A DNA stretch of 13,250 bases. Origin: Betaproteobacteria bacterium (lineage in GTDB: Bacteria; Pseudomonadota; Gammaproteobacteria; Burkholderiales; Rhodocyclaceae). Position numbers and translations under genes: made by a program. Below the pieces are notes generated by a model. It did no database searches and was not told the origin of the DNA. It saw only the letters and a program-made list of their open reading frames with translations. Positions 6,062 through 12,752 of the stretch are shown piece by piece. Each line of letters begins with the position of its first letter. The first letter of the stretch is position 1. Location: the NCBI GenBank assembly GCA_020047725.1, contig JAIFNM010000062.1:1-13250 (forward strand), in the 5' to 3' direction.

Positions 6062-7039
6062 ATGATCAATGTAAATCTGCATGATGTATTGGTGGCTCAA
6101 AAGCGCATTGCGAGCAGTGTGTTGTCCACGCCGCTGGTTCACTCGGACAAGATGAGTGAACTGCGCGGTGCTGACGTGTGGATGAAGATGGAGGCTTTGC
6201 AACGCACCGGTTCGTTCAAAATCCGTGGAGCCAGCAACCGTTTGCTAGCTCTGACTCCTGCCGAGCGTGAGCGTGGCGTTATCACGACATCGTCGGGTAA
6301 CTTTGCGTTGGGGCTCGGGATGGCGGCGAAAACGGCGAATGTAGATGCCATCGTCGTTGTTCCAACCAGTACACCTGAGACCAAGCTCGAAAGCATCCGT
6401 CGCCTGGGCGTAAAACTGGTGATCTACGGCGCAAACTACGACATCGCCTATGCGTATGCCAAAGAAATTGCACTGGAGACCGGCCGCACCTACGTGTCGA
6501 GTTATGCCGATCCGTGGGTTGTGGCTGGGCAGGGTACTGTTGCACTCGAAGCTTTCCTGGTTGAGCCGGAGTTCGATCTGGTTCTGGTGCCTGTCGGTGG
6601 CGGCGGCTTGCTGTCGGGCGTGGCGATGGTGGCCAAGTCGATCAACCCTTGTGTCAAAGTCATTGGCGTGCAGACCGAATCGTCTGATCCGTGGCTGCAT
6701 TCGTTCCGCCAGCGAAAAATCGTCGCGGTCGAATATGGAGAGACGCTGGCTGATGGGTTACTGGGCGAAGCTGGTGCAGAAAACCTTGACATGGTGCTGC
6801 ATTATGTTGACGACATCCTGGTTGTAAAGGAGACCGAAGTCGCCGAAGCGATGCACTGGATGATCAAATACCACCACCAGATCGTCGAAGGTTCAGCGGC
6901 GGTGGGTGTGGCCGCGCTATTGCACCACTTGCCTAATATTGATAGGTTGAAGGTGTTGAACATCGTGACTGGCAGCAATGTCGATGCGAGCCGTATTGCG
7001 AAGGTATTGCAAGCCTGTGAGGAAACTGTCAAACCTTAG
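6062..7039 (+). CDS. Threonine/serine ammonia-lyase-like PLP enzyme
   Basis: A 325-aa fold-type II PLP enzyme of the threonine/serine dehydratase family, which deaminates threonine to 2-oxobutanoate or serine to pyruvate. The PLP lysine is K53 in RTGSFKIRGA. SSGNFALGLG (77-86) corresponds to the substrate loop SSGNHAQG of TdcB. The phosphate-binding loop is VPVGGGGLLSGV (around 176-187), and AGQGTVALE (155-163) is another family block. It has no C-terminal ACT regulatory domain (IlvA is about 510 aa), so it resembles catabolic TdcB types. The usual His after SSGN is Phe, so substrate is uncertain; threo-3-hydroxyaspartate lyase or a related dehydratase is possible. The Shine-Dalgarno GGAAG lies 7 bases before the ATG. 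Its end overlaps the convergent EamA remnant by 4 bases. Confidence 0.85.
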   Translation: MINVNLHDVLVAQKRIASSVLSTPLVHSDKMSELRGADVWMKMEALQRTGSFKIRGASNRLLALTPAERERGVITTSSGNFALGLGMAAKTANVDAIVVVPTSTPETKLESIRRLGVKLVIYGANYDIAYAYAKEIALETGRTYVSSYADPWVVAGQGTVALEAFLVEPEFDLVLVPVGGGGLLSGVAMVAKSINPCVKVIGVQTESSDPWLHSFRQRKIVAVEYGETLADGLLGEAGAENLDMVLHYVDDILVVKETEVAEAMHWMIKYHHQIVEGSAAVGVAALLHHLPNIDRLKVLNIVTGSNVDASRIAKVLQACEETVKP

Positions 7040-7984
7040 TCGAGAATCCCGGCTGCCAAAGGAGTAGGAGGGCCTCGCCACTGACTCAAGGCTACGCCGG
7101 AAAATACCAGAGCGGCACCGAGCATCTGCTGGAAGGTCAGGCTTTCACCAAGTAGCAGGACGGCAAACAGCAGGGTGAATAGCGGAATCAGGTTAACGAA
7201 GGCGGCGGCTTGGCTGGCGGGCAGCCGGCTCACCGCGAAGTTGTAGAGGCCGTACGCTCCGACCGTTACCACCAGCCCAAGGTATATTACTGCGGCCAGA
7301 CCCAAAGGGCTGATCGTGACCGGCATCGGTGCGCTCCAGGCCGCTACTGGCAGAAAAAACACGGCCCCGACAAATGACTGCATGGCGGTCATCAGAAAGG
7401 CTGAGTAACGAGTAGACAGAAATTTCAAAGTCAGCGTGTAGCAAGTGGCGCAGACCATCGCGAGAATTTCGTAGAAATTTCCCAGCAGCGGTGCTGGCGC
7501 ATGCTCATTTGCTACTCCGCCCAGGCTTTGCTACTCCGCCCAGGCTCAACCAGACCACACCGGCTATTGCCAGCAGAAAACCAGCCAGACTGTAGCGTGA
7601 AATCCGCTCGTGCAAGAATACAAATGCTCCCATTGCCACCAGCAGCGGCAGCAAAGCCGTGATCATCCCAGCCTGCGATGCGCTAGTGTTTTGTAAAGCC
7701 AGAGCTTCGAAGATGAAATATAGACAAGGCTCGCAGGCGGCCAAACCAAGCAGGTATTTCCAGTCACCAGCGCGATAGTCAATTTTCCCTCGCCAATGCC
7801 AAGCTAACAGGAACACCATGCTACCCAGCGCCATGCGCGCGAAGATTACCCATAAGGGCGGCAGTTCTGAAAACGCCATTTTCAACGCGATAAATGAACT
7901 GCCCCACAAGGCCATCGCCAACACCAAACAGCCCATTGCCTGGACCTGAGCTTTCGTTTGTAGCACGCTGTTCCCCCATTGCAA
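7036..7984 (-). pseudogene. EamA/DMT-family exporter split by a 19-bp duplication
   Basis: The two halves of a ten-helix drug/metabolite transporter of the EamA family lie in different frames. The 5' part (7505-7984, 159 codons) holds the first EamA repeat (ALWGSSFIALKMAF, ASQAGMITALLPLLVAMGAFVFLHERIS). It runs into a premature TGA at 7505-7507. The 3' part (to 7036) holds the second repeat (VTVGAYGLYNFAVSRLPASQAAAFVNLIPLFTLLFAVLLLGE). Between them lies an exact 19-bp tandem duplication. Removing one copy joins both halves in frame through GGVANEHAPAPLLGNFYEILAMVCAT, giving about 309 aa, the normal family length. The start is TTG at 7984 or ATG at 7936; the latter fits the possible promoter at 7991-8018. 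EamA proteins often export amino acids or metabolites. The stop overlaps that of the dehydratase gene. Confidence 0.88.
7508..7546. repeat. Exact 19-bp tandem duplication inside the EamA gene
   Basis: TTTGCTACTCCGCCCAGGC occurs at 7508-7526 and again, head to tail, at 7527-7545; the next base (7546) also matches. Nineteen is not a multiple of three, so the second copy shifts the frame. The lack of any mismatch between copies suggests a recent event. Confidence 0.97.
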
Positions 7985-7990
7985 CGCGCT

Positions 7991-8018
7991 AGTATAAAGG
8001 TAATCCAGGCCGGGTCGA
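7991..8018 (-). promoter_or_regulatory. Possible promoter of the EamA gene
   Basis: On the minus strand TCGACC (8013-8018) and TATACT (7991-7996) are separated by 16 bp. Transcription would begin near 7984, which favours translation from the ATG at 7936. Weak -35 box. Confidence 0.3.
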
Positions 8019-8166
8019 TGTCATGACAGACAAGAAGTGGAGTAGGTCGTAGCGTTTAGTGGGGAGTTGGCACCTGATTTTAGATGCCATATTCGATACG
8101 GCAAAACGTAATTTAGTTGAGTCGGATATTGCAGGATTGTTCGGCCATAACTTTTACTGATGCTCG

Positions 8167-8196
8167 TTGACAGGCTGCATTCTGATGCGGCCTACT
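8167..8196 (+). promoter_or_regulatory. Possible promoter of the mini-ORF/rocF unit
   Basis: A perfect TTGACA (8167-8172) lies 18 bp before a poor -10 (CCTACT, 8191-8196). This combination would suit an activated promoter. Apart from this, the gap 7985-8245 shows no gene or clear structure. Confidence 0.3.
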
Positions 8197-8245
8197 GCAT
8201 ACGCTTTTCCATAAGGCTTTCTAATAATTAGCGGAGCTCAACAAC

Positions 8246-8335
8246 ATGAAGTATTCCTTGGTTGTCCAATTCCAACATTTCTGTGGCCAGGATGTGGTCA
8301 GTGCATTGCACAGTGCACAGGAGATCGCACCGTGA
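8246..8335 (+). CDS. 29-residue mini-ORF overlapping rocF
   Basis: A short open frame encoding 29 residues that starts MKYSLVVQFQHFCGQD and ends AQEIAP. It has an ATG preceded at 9 bases by GGAG (8233-8236), and its TGA overlaps the GTG start of rocF (GTGA, 8332-8335). The geometry is that of translational coupling: ribosomes ending here sit on the rocF start and its AGGAG site (8319-8323). I do not recognise the peptide. It contains no arginine and no run of one amino acid, so it is not an obvious attenuator leader. It could be a true leader peptide, the remnant of a longer gene, or chance. The ribosome binding site and the exact overlap are the reasons for listing it. Confidence 0.45.
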   Translation: MKYSLVVQFQHFCGQDVVSALHSAQEIAP

Positions 8336-9276
8336 ACTCATCTTCGATTGGCAGCCCAGTTCAGCGAAGTGTAAGTCTCATCGGCGTGCCTACCGATGTT
8401 GGAGCGGGAACCATCGGTGCTCGCATGGGACCCGAGGCATTGCGTGTGGCTGGCATTTCGCAGGCGATCACTCAGTTTGGAATCGACGTCAAAGACTGTG
8501 GCAATCTATCTGGATCAGCCAATCCATGGCAAGGAGCAGTGGACGGATTTCGACATCTGCCTGAAGTCATAGAGTGGAACCAGAAACTGCATGACGCTAT
8601 GTACGCCGAGTTGAAGGCCGGTCGGATGCCGATCATGTTAGGCGGCGACCATTGTCTGGCCATGGGTTCGATCAGTGCGGTGGCACGGCATTGCCGCGAT
8701 TTGGGCAAACAGTTGCGCGTCCTTTGGTTTGATGCTCATGCTGACTTCAACACGGCAGCACTTACGCCCAGTGGTAACATCCACGGTATGCCTGTCGCCT
8801 GTCTGTGTGGCCACGGCCATCCGGATTTGGTCGGAATTGGTGGCCACATTCCTGCGCTTCAGCCTAAAGATGTGCGCCAGATCGGTATTCGCAGCGTGGA
8901 TGAGGGAGAAAAGCGTCTGGTTCACGATGTCGGCATTGAAGTGTTCGACATGCGCTATATCGATGAGATGGGTATGCGCTATTCGATGGAACAGGCGTTG
9001 TCACATATGGATGACAACACTCATTTGCACGTGAGCCTGGATGTCGATTTTCTCGACCCAGCCATAGCGCCTGGCGTGGGTACTACCGTACGTGGTGGCC
9101 CGTCCTACCGCGAGGCACAACTCTGTATGGAGATGATCGCGGATACAGGCAATCTTGCCTCGCTCGACATCGTTGAACTTAATCCTGCGTTGGACTTGCG
9201 CAACCAGACTGCCGAGTTGGCTGTGGATCTGATCGAAAGTTTATTCGGTAAAAGCACGCTGATGCGCAAGCACTGA
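8332..9276 (+). CDS. rocF: Arginase
   Basis: A 314-aa ureohydrolase that cleaves L-arginine to L-ornithine and urea, Mn-dependent, cytosolic. The manganese ligands are visible: H107 in GGDHCLAMG, D134/H136/D138 in WFDAHADFN, and D237/D239 in SLDVDFLDP. SGNIHGMP (147-154) is the substrate loop that separates arginases from agmatinases. GVPTDVGAGTIGARMGPEALR (18-38) and VGTTVRGGPSYREAQL are further arginase blocks, and E282 lies in DIVELNP. The GTG at 8332 has AGGAG 8 bases upstream and overlaps the preceding mini-ORF. It is the first enzyme of the cluster; its ornithine product feeds the pathway of ord and ortAB downstream. No urease or regulator gene is visible. No clear terminator follows. 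Confidence 0.95.
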   Translation: MNSSSIGSPVQRSVSLIGVPTDVGAGTIGARMGPEALRVAGISQAITQFGIDVKDCGNLSGSANPWQGAVDGFRHLPEVIEWNQKLHDAMYAELKAGRMPIMLGGDHCLAMGSISAVARHCRDLGKQLRVLWFDAHADFNTAALTPSGNIHGMPVACLCGHGHPDLVGIGGHIPALQPKDVRQIGIRSVDEGEKRLVHDVGIEVFDMRYIDEMGMRYSMEQALSHMDDNTHLHVSLDVDFLDPAIAPGVGTTVRGGPSYREAQLCMEMIADTGNLASLDIVELNPALDLRNQTAELAVDLIESLFGKSTLMRKH

Positions 9277-9306
9277 TGTTACTGGACCCGCGCGCTTTAA
9301 ATGTTT

Positions 9307-9360
9307 GATAATGATCTGTTGCGGGGTTGTTGATCAGGTTTTCTCGGATAGGTCATTATC
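9307..9360. repeat. Inverted pair of GATAATGA elements
   Basis: GATAATGA at 9307-9314 and its exact reverse complement at 9353-9360 lie with centres 46 bases apart, upstream of the permease promoter candidate. A third copy lies in front of ord at 11223-11230. Aligned, all three fit GATAATGAYYT. Possible operator or activator sites. Confidence 0.45.
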
Positions 9361-9479
9361 GAAGCTTGTTAAATGATAATTTGGTTAATACTGCTTCTTA
9401 TTTGAGCCGACTTCGACAATGATTGCGCTCATCGTGTTTCAACGATCAAACTGGGGAGTCAAAAAGAGTAGCGAAATCG

Positions 9480-9508
9480 TTGTCACAGCGCCGTTTTATT
9501 TGTATTTT
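9480..9508 (+). promoter_or_regulatory. Possible sigma70 promoter of the permease
   Basis: TTGTCA (9480-9485) and TATTTT (9503-9508) are separated by 17 bp, 5/6 and 4/6 matches to consensus. This gives a leader of about 118 nt to the ATG at 9634. Confidence 0.4.
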
Positions 9509-9633
9509 AATACCCAAAAACAATAAAAATTCCTTTGTATCTCATTAGTCTTTGGTAATTGGTTTCTCGCATCGAAAAAACACTTCTCTTAAAAACGCGC
9601 CCGCGTCAGCAGGCAATCACAAGGAGCAGGGAT

Positions 9634-11163
9634 ATGGGCAATGGCAACGCAACTGTTATAAAAAATGATTCGTTCTTTCAACGATTGATACGAACCAAGG
9701 CGGCAGACTCGGAACTGGAAGGACATCTGGAACCACATCAGGGTTCCGATGAAGGTGTCGAAAAACTGGAGCACGGTGCTCTTGTGCGTTCGATGGGCGT
9801 GTTCCCTTTGACCATGATCGGCGTTGGAGCAACCATCGGAACAGGGATTTTCTTTACCATGGTCGAAGCCGTGCCAAAAGCAGGCCCTTCGGTGATCCTT
9901 TCCTTTCTTATTGCAGCGTTGACTGCTGGCTTGACAGCATTTTGTTACGCTGAACTCGCCGCACGAATTCCCTCTTCCGGTTCTTCCTATTCTTTCGCCT
10001 ATGCCACCGTCGGTGAGTTTGCCGCCTATATTGTTGCCGCTTGCCTGTTGCTCGAATATGCGCTGGCCGCCAGCGCGACTGCGATAGGCTGGTCTGCTTA
10101 TCTGAACCACTTCCTGACAAATAGCATCGGCTGGCAAATCCCGGAAATGCTGCGAACGCCATTGATAGGCATGAAAGATGGTGCGACGGTAATAAATTCC
10201 GGCTCTTTCAACTTGCCTCCGGTGATTCTGGTGATCTTGTGTTGCATCATGTTGCTTAGAGGCACGAAAGAATCGTCCACACTGAACGCAGTCATGGTGC
10301 TGATCAAGTTGGGGATCCTGGCTTTCTTCGTGGTGATTGCCCTCTCGGGTTTCAATGCAGAACACTTCACGCCGTTCTTTAACACCGATAACAGCAAAGG
10401 TATGGCCGGTATGGCTGGCGTGACCGCAGCGGCTGGAACTGTGTTCTTCTCCTTTATCGGTCTGGATACGGTTGCCACAGGCGGCGCGGAAGTGAAAAAT
10501 CCTCACCGTAGTGTTCCCTTGGCCATCTTTTGGGCCTTGATCATCGTAACGGTGTTTTACATGCTGGTTTCGATTGCCGCAGTCGGAGCGCAAGAAGCGG
10601 GCAAATTTGCTGGGCAGGAAGCCGGCTTGGCAGTGATTCTTCAGGATGTTACTGGCCAGGCATGGCCGGCGCTGATTTTGTCCTTGGGTGCTGTAATTTC
10701 CGTAGCAAGTGTGACTTTGGTCACCATTTACGGACAGACGCGAATTCTGTATGCCATCAGCAAGGATGGTCTGATCCCGTCTTCGTTCCATAATGTGAGC
10801 GAGAAAACCCGGGTACCGGTTAGCAACACCATTATTGTCAGCATCGCGATTGCCATTGTTGCCGGACTCGTTGATTCGGGTTTCCTTTGGGATATGGTCA
10901 GCATGGGTACCCTGACGGCATTCATCATCGTCTCGATTGCCGTTCCAGTAATGCGAGCCAAGGGGATAGGTGCAGATCAACCAGGCTTCCGTGTTCCGTT
11001 TGGGCCCTACCTGTTCCCTGGCTTGAGCATTGCATCCTGTTTGTACATTCTGAAGGATTTGTCGGCATCCACTTACCACACATTCTTTATCTGGATGGGC
11101 GTCGCCATCCTGGGATATTTCTTGTACGGCATGAGTAATTCACGTTTGAATCGTCAAAAGTAA
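9634..11163 (+). CDS. APC-family amino acid permease
   Basis: A 509-aa inner-membrane transporter of the amino acid-polyamine-organocation superfamily, most like the cationic amino acid transporter (CAT/YfnA) branch. A polar N-terminal tail of about 53 residues is followed by TM1 with the signature GVGATIGTGIFFTM. Then come AELAARIPSSGSSYSFAYATVGEFAAYIVAACLLLEY (TM2-4 region), FFSFIGLDTVATGGAEVKNPHRSVPLAI (the conserved loop between helices 6 and 8), YGQTRILYAISKDGLIP and four or five further hydrophobic helices; about 12 in all. Start ATG 9634 is set by AAGGAG (9621-9626). Substrate is not proven; position between arginase and ornithine-degrading genes points to arginine and/or ornithine, possibly in exchange for a product. 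The N-terminal tail is longer than in many relatives. Confidence 0.9.
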   Translation: MGNGNATVIKNDSFFQRLIRTKAADSELEGHLEPHQGSDEGVEKLEHGALVRSMGVFPLTMIGVGATIGTGIFFTMVEAVPKAGPSVILSFLIAALTAGLTAFCYAELAARIPSSGSSYSFAYATVGEFAAYIVAACLLLEYALAASATAIGWSAYLNHFLTNSIGWQIPEMLRTPLIGMKDGATVINSGSFNLPPVILVILCCIMLLRGTKESSTLNAVMVLIKLGILAFFVVIALSGFNAEHFTPFFNTDNSKGMAGMAGVTAAAGTVFFSFIGLDTVATGGAEVKNPHRSVPLAIFWALIIVTVFYMLVSIAAVGAQEAGKFAGQEAGLAVILQDVTGQAWPALILSLGAVISVASVTLVTIYGQTRILYAISKDGLIPSSFHNVSEKTRVPVSNTIIVSIAIAIVAGLVDSGFLWDMVSMGTLTAFIIVSIAVPVMRAKGIGADQPGFRVPFGPYLFPGLSIASCLYILKDLSASTYHTFFIWMGVAILGYFLYGMSNSRLNRQK

Positions 11164-11180
11164 AGACAAATGATTTAAAT

Positions 11181-11215
11181 ATTGCCGTTTTGTGTTCAAA
11201 GCATGAGGCGGCAAT
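11181..11215 (+). other. Composite hairpin between permease and ord
   Basis: The outer arms ATTGCCG/CGGCAAT (11181-11187 and 11209-11215) enclose a second stem GTTTTG/CAAAGC around TGTT. No T-run follows, so it is not a standard intrinsic terminator. It could be a processing or stability element, or a protein-binding site. Confidence 0.4.
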
Positions 11216-11222
11216 GCAGAAG

Positions 11223-11230
11223 TCATTATC
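11223..11230 (-). promoter_or_regulatory. Third GATAATGA element, upstream of ord
   Basis: TCATTATC on the plus strand, the same 8-mer as the inverted pair at 9307-9360. It is 29 bases before the ord start codon and could lie within a transcript if ord is read from the permease promoter. Confidence 0.4.
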
Positions 11231-11258
11231 AGTGGGTTAACCGCATTGGAGAAATTTT

Positions 11259-12314
11259 ATGAGGCATGAAAACGTAAGAGTTGTTATCTGGGGCTTTGGT
11301 GCCATGGGCAGTGGAATGGCCGAGGTGTTGATGCGCAAGAAGGGTGTCGATATTGTCGGCGTTTGCGATATTCACCCGGAGCGAGTCGGGAAGAGCATCT
11401 TCGATCTGGTTGGCGTCCCGCGGAATGATCGCAAGGACGTACTCGTTCAAGGCGATATCAACAAGGTCATCAGCAAGGGTTCGGCCGATGTGCTTCTTCT
11501 CGCAACTGACAGTTTCACGCGCAAGACCTTCGACAAGCTTAAACTGATCATCGAGTTGGGAATCAACGTTATTTCTACTGCGGAAGAGATGTCTTACCCC
11601 AAGGCGAATGAGCCGGAACTGGCAGCCGAAATAGACCGTCTGGCCAAGGCCAATGGCGTCAGTGTCCTGGGTACCGGGATCAATCCCGGCCTGATCATGG
11701 ATCTTCTGGTGATCCTGATGACGGGTGCCTGCACCGATGTCGAGTATGTCAAGGCCGAGCGCGTAAACAGCCTGTCACCCTTTGGCCCGGCGGTCATGGA
11801 AGAGCAGGGTGTCGGGATTACGCTCGAGGAGTTCAAAAAACAGTCGGCCTCGGGCCATCTCGCCGGTCACGTGGGTTTCAATGAATCGATCAACATGATC
11901 TGTGATGCAATTGGCTGGAAACTCGATAAGGCAGTTGAGCAGACGATGGACCCCATCGTTTCCAACGTGTTGCGCAAGACCAAGTACGCTGAGGTGCTGC
12001 CCGGCAACGTGGCTGGCTGCACCATGAAGGGTTTTGGCACCGTTGGCGGAAAGCTGGCCGTCGAGATGGTGCATCCGCAGCAGGTCGAGCCACAACTTGA
12101 AGGGACTGATACCGGCGACTACGTCGTGATCAAGGGTACGCCCAATATCAATATGGCCAACAAACCGGAAGTTCCTGGCGGAATCGGCACCATTGCCATG
12201 TGCATCAACATGATCCCGCAGATCATCAATGCGCGTCCTGGGTTGCATACCATGATCGACCTTCCCGTGCCGCGCGCGATCATGGGCGACATGCGCGAAC
12301 AGATCCATGACTGA
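11259..12314 (+). CDS. ord: 2,4-diaminopentanoate dehydrogenase
   Basis: A 351-aa cytosolic NAD(P)-dependent enzyme of the oxidative ornithine pathway. It deaminates 2,4-diaminopentanoate to 2-amino-4-oxopentanoate. The N-terminal Rossmann domain carries VIWGFGAMGSGMAEVL (residues 9-24) and VGVCDIHPERVGKS. The family-specific blocks NVISTAEEMSYP, LGTGINPGLIMDLLVILMTG, ERVNSLSPFGPAVMEEQGVG and GHVGFNESINMICDAIGW match my memory of clostridial Ord, and the length fits. It resembles dihydrodipicolinate reductases in fold but is longer. The Shine-Dalgarno GGAGA (11248-11252) precedes the ATG at good spacing. The identity is supported by ortA and ortB directly downstream, whose products act on its product. 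L-erythro-3,5-diaminohexanoate dehydrogenase (lysine pathway) is the main alternative and is less likely given OrtAB. Confidence 0.92.
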   Translation: MRHENVRVVIWGFGAMGSGMAEVLMRKKGVDIVGVCDIHPERVGKSIFDLVGVPRNDRKDVLVQGDINKVISKGSADVLLLATDSFTRKTFDKLKLIIELGINVISTAEEMSYPKANEPELAAEIDRLAKANGVSVLGTGINPGLIMDLLVILMTGACTDVEYVKAERVNSLSPFGPAVMEEQGVGITLEEFKKQSASGHLAGHVGFNESINMICDAIGWKLDKAVEQTMDPIVSNVLRKTKYAEVLPGNVAGCTMKGFGTVGGKLAVEMVHPQQVEPQLEGTDTGDYVVIKGTPNINMANKPEVPGGIGTIAMCINMIPQIINARPGLHTMIDLPVPRAIMGDMREQIHD

Positions 12315-12333
12315 CAGTTAGCGGTGGTGGATG

Positions 12334-12354
12334 AAGGGTCAAGGGTCTTGCCTT
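12334..12354 (+). other. Small hairpin in the ord-ortA gap
   Basis: AAGG/CCTT and CAAG/CTTG form an 8-bp stem with a two-base bulge (GT) around a GGT loop. Together with the terminator-like hairpin at 12430-12453 it makes the 150-base gap look structured as RNA. Confidence 0.4.
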
Positions 12355-12429
12355 TAGCTGCTCATTCATACCTTGTCTCGGTTTCACATTGTGGAGATAG
12401 AGCGGGCGCGGAGTTTTATTCGCATGCCT

Positions 12430-12453
12430 GAGTGCTTCGTGCATTCTTTTTTT
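12430..12453 (+). terminator. Terminator-like hairpin just before ortA (possible attenuator)
   Basis: GAGTGC (12430-12435) pairs with GCATTC (12441-12446) around TTCGT, followed directly by seven T (12447-12453). The next bases, AGGA (12454-12457), are the ortA ribosome binding site. The stem is short (6 bp, one wobble) so termination may be partial. It would either separate ord from ortAB or attenuate ortAB. Confidence 0.55.
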
Positions 12454-12464
12454 AGGACCAAACC

Positions 12465-12752
12465 ATGAGCAATATTGCCAAAAAAGGGACATGGGTCGAG
12501 ATCGAACGTGTTCTTCTAAAACCCGAAGAACGCGCTCCCAACCTCCCGGAGGACACCAGAAAATGCCCGTATGTACTCCGCGTTTCCGGATTCCTGCAGG
12601 ACGATGCCGAGATCGGCGATGACGTTAAGATTCTCAGCATCATCGGGCACGAACACAGCGGTGTACTTATGACCATCAGCCCCAGTTACAACCACAGCTT
12701 CGGGACCATTGTTCCCGAACTTTTGACCATTGGAATCCAGGAGAGATCATGA
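12465..12752 (+). CDS. ortA: 2-amino-4-oxopentanoate thiolase, alpha subunit
   Basis: A 95-aa small subunit of the PLP enzyme that splits 2-amino-4-oxopentanoate with CoA into acetyl-CoA and alanine. The sequence begins MSNIAKKGTWVEIERVLLKPEERAPNLPEDTRK. It continues with PYVLRVSGFLQDDAEIGDDVKI, then LSIIGHEHSGVLMTISPSYNHSFG; this pattern and the length of about 100 aa are what I recall for OrtA. The ATG has AGGA 7 bases upstream, right after a terminator-like hairpin. The stop overlaps the ortB start by four bases (ATGA, 12749-12752), consistent with coupled, equal synthesis of the two subunits. No membrane segment or signal peptide is seen. The call leans partly on context with ord and ortB. 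Confidence 0.88.
   Translation: MSNIAKKGTWVEIERVLLKPEERAPNLPEDTRKCPYVLRVSGFLQDDAEIGDDVKILSIIGHEHSGVLMTISPSYNHSFGTIVPELLTIGIQERS

Larger units (their letters stand above)
9277..9633. other. AT-rich 357-bp gap before the permease gene
   Basis: No gene is seen on either strand. The stretch is clearly richer in A+T than the flanking genes, especially 9360-9400 and 9495-9560. It holds two copies of a GATAATGA element in opposite orientation (9307-9314 and 9353-9360) and a partial third (GATAAT, 9375-9380). It also contains a small inverted repeat ATCGT-6 bases-ACGAT (9431-9446) and a possible promoter at 9480-9508. It looks like a control region for the permease and the genes after it. Confidence 0.6.

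Noticed and set aside
8068..8090. TGGCAC followed by a T-rich stretch, resembling a sigma54 -24 box before rocF
   Set aside because: The required GC at the -12 position is absent at the fixed spacing (TTTAG instead of TTGCA/T).
9589..11079. A 496-codon open frame on the minus strand
   Set aside because: It is a shadow of the permease gene, rich in Cys, His, Arg and Gln with no hydrophobic helices or known motif.
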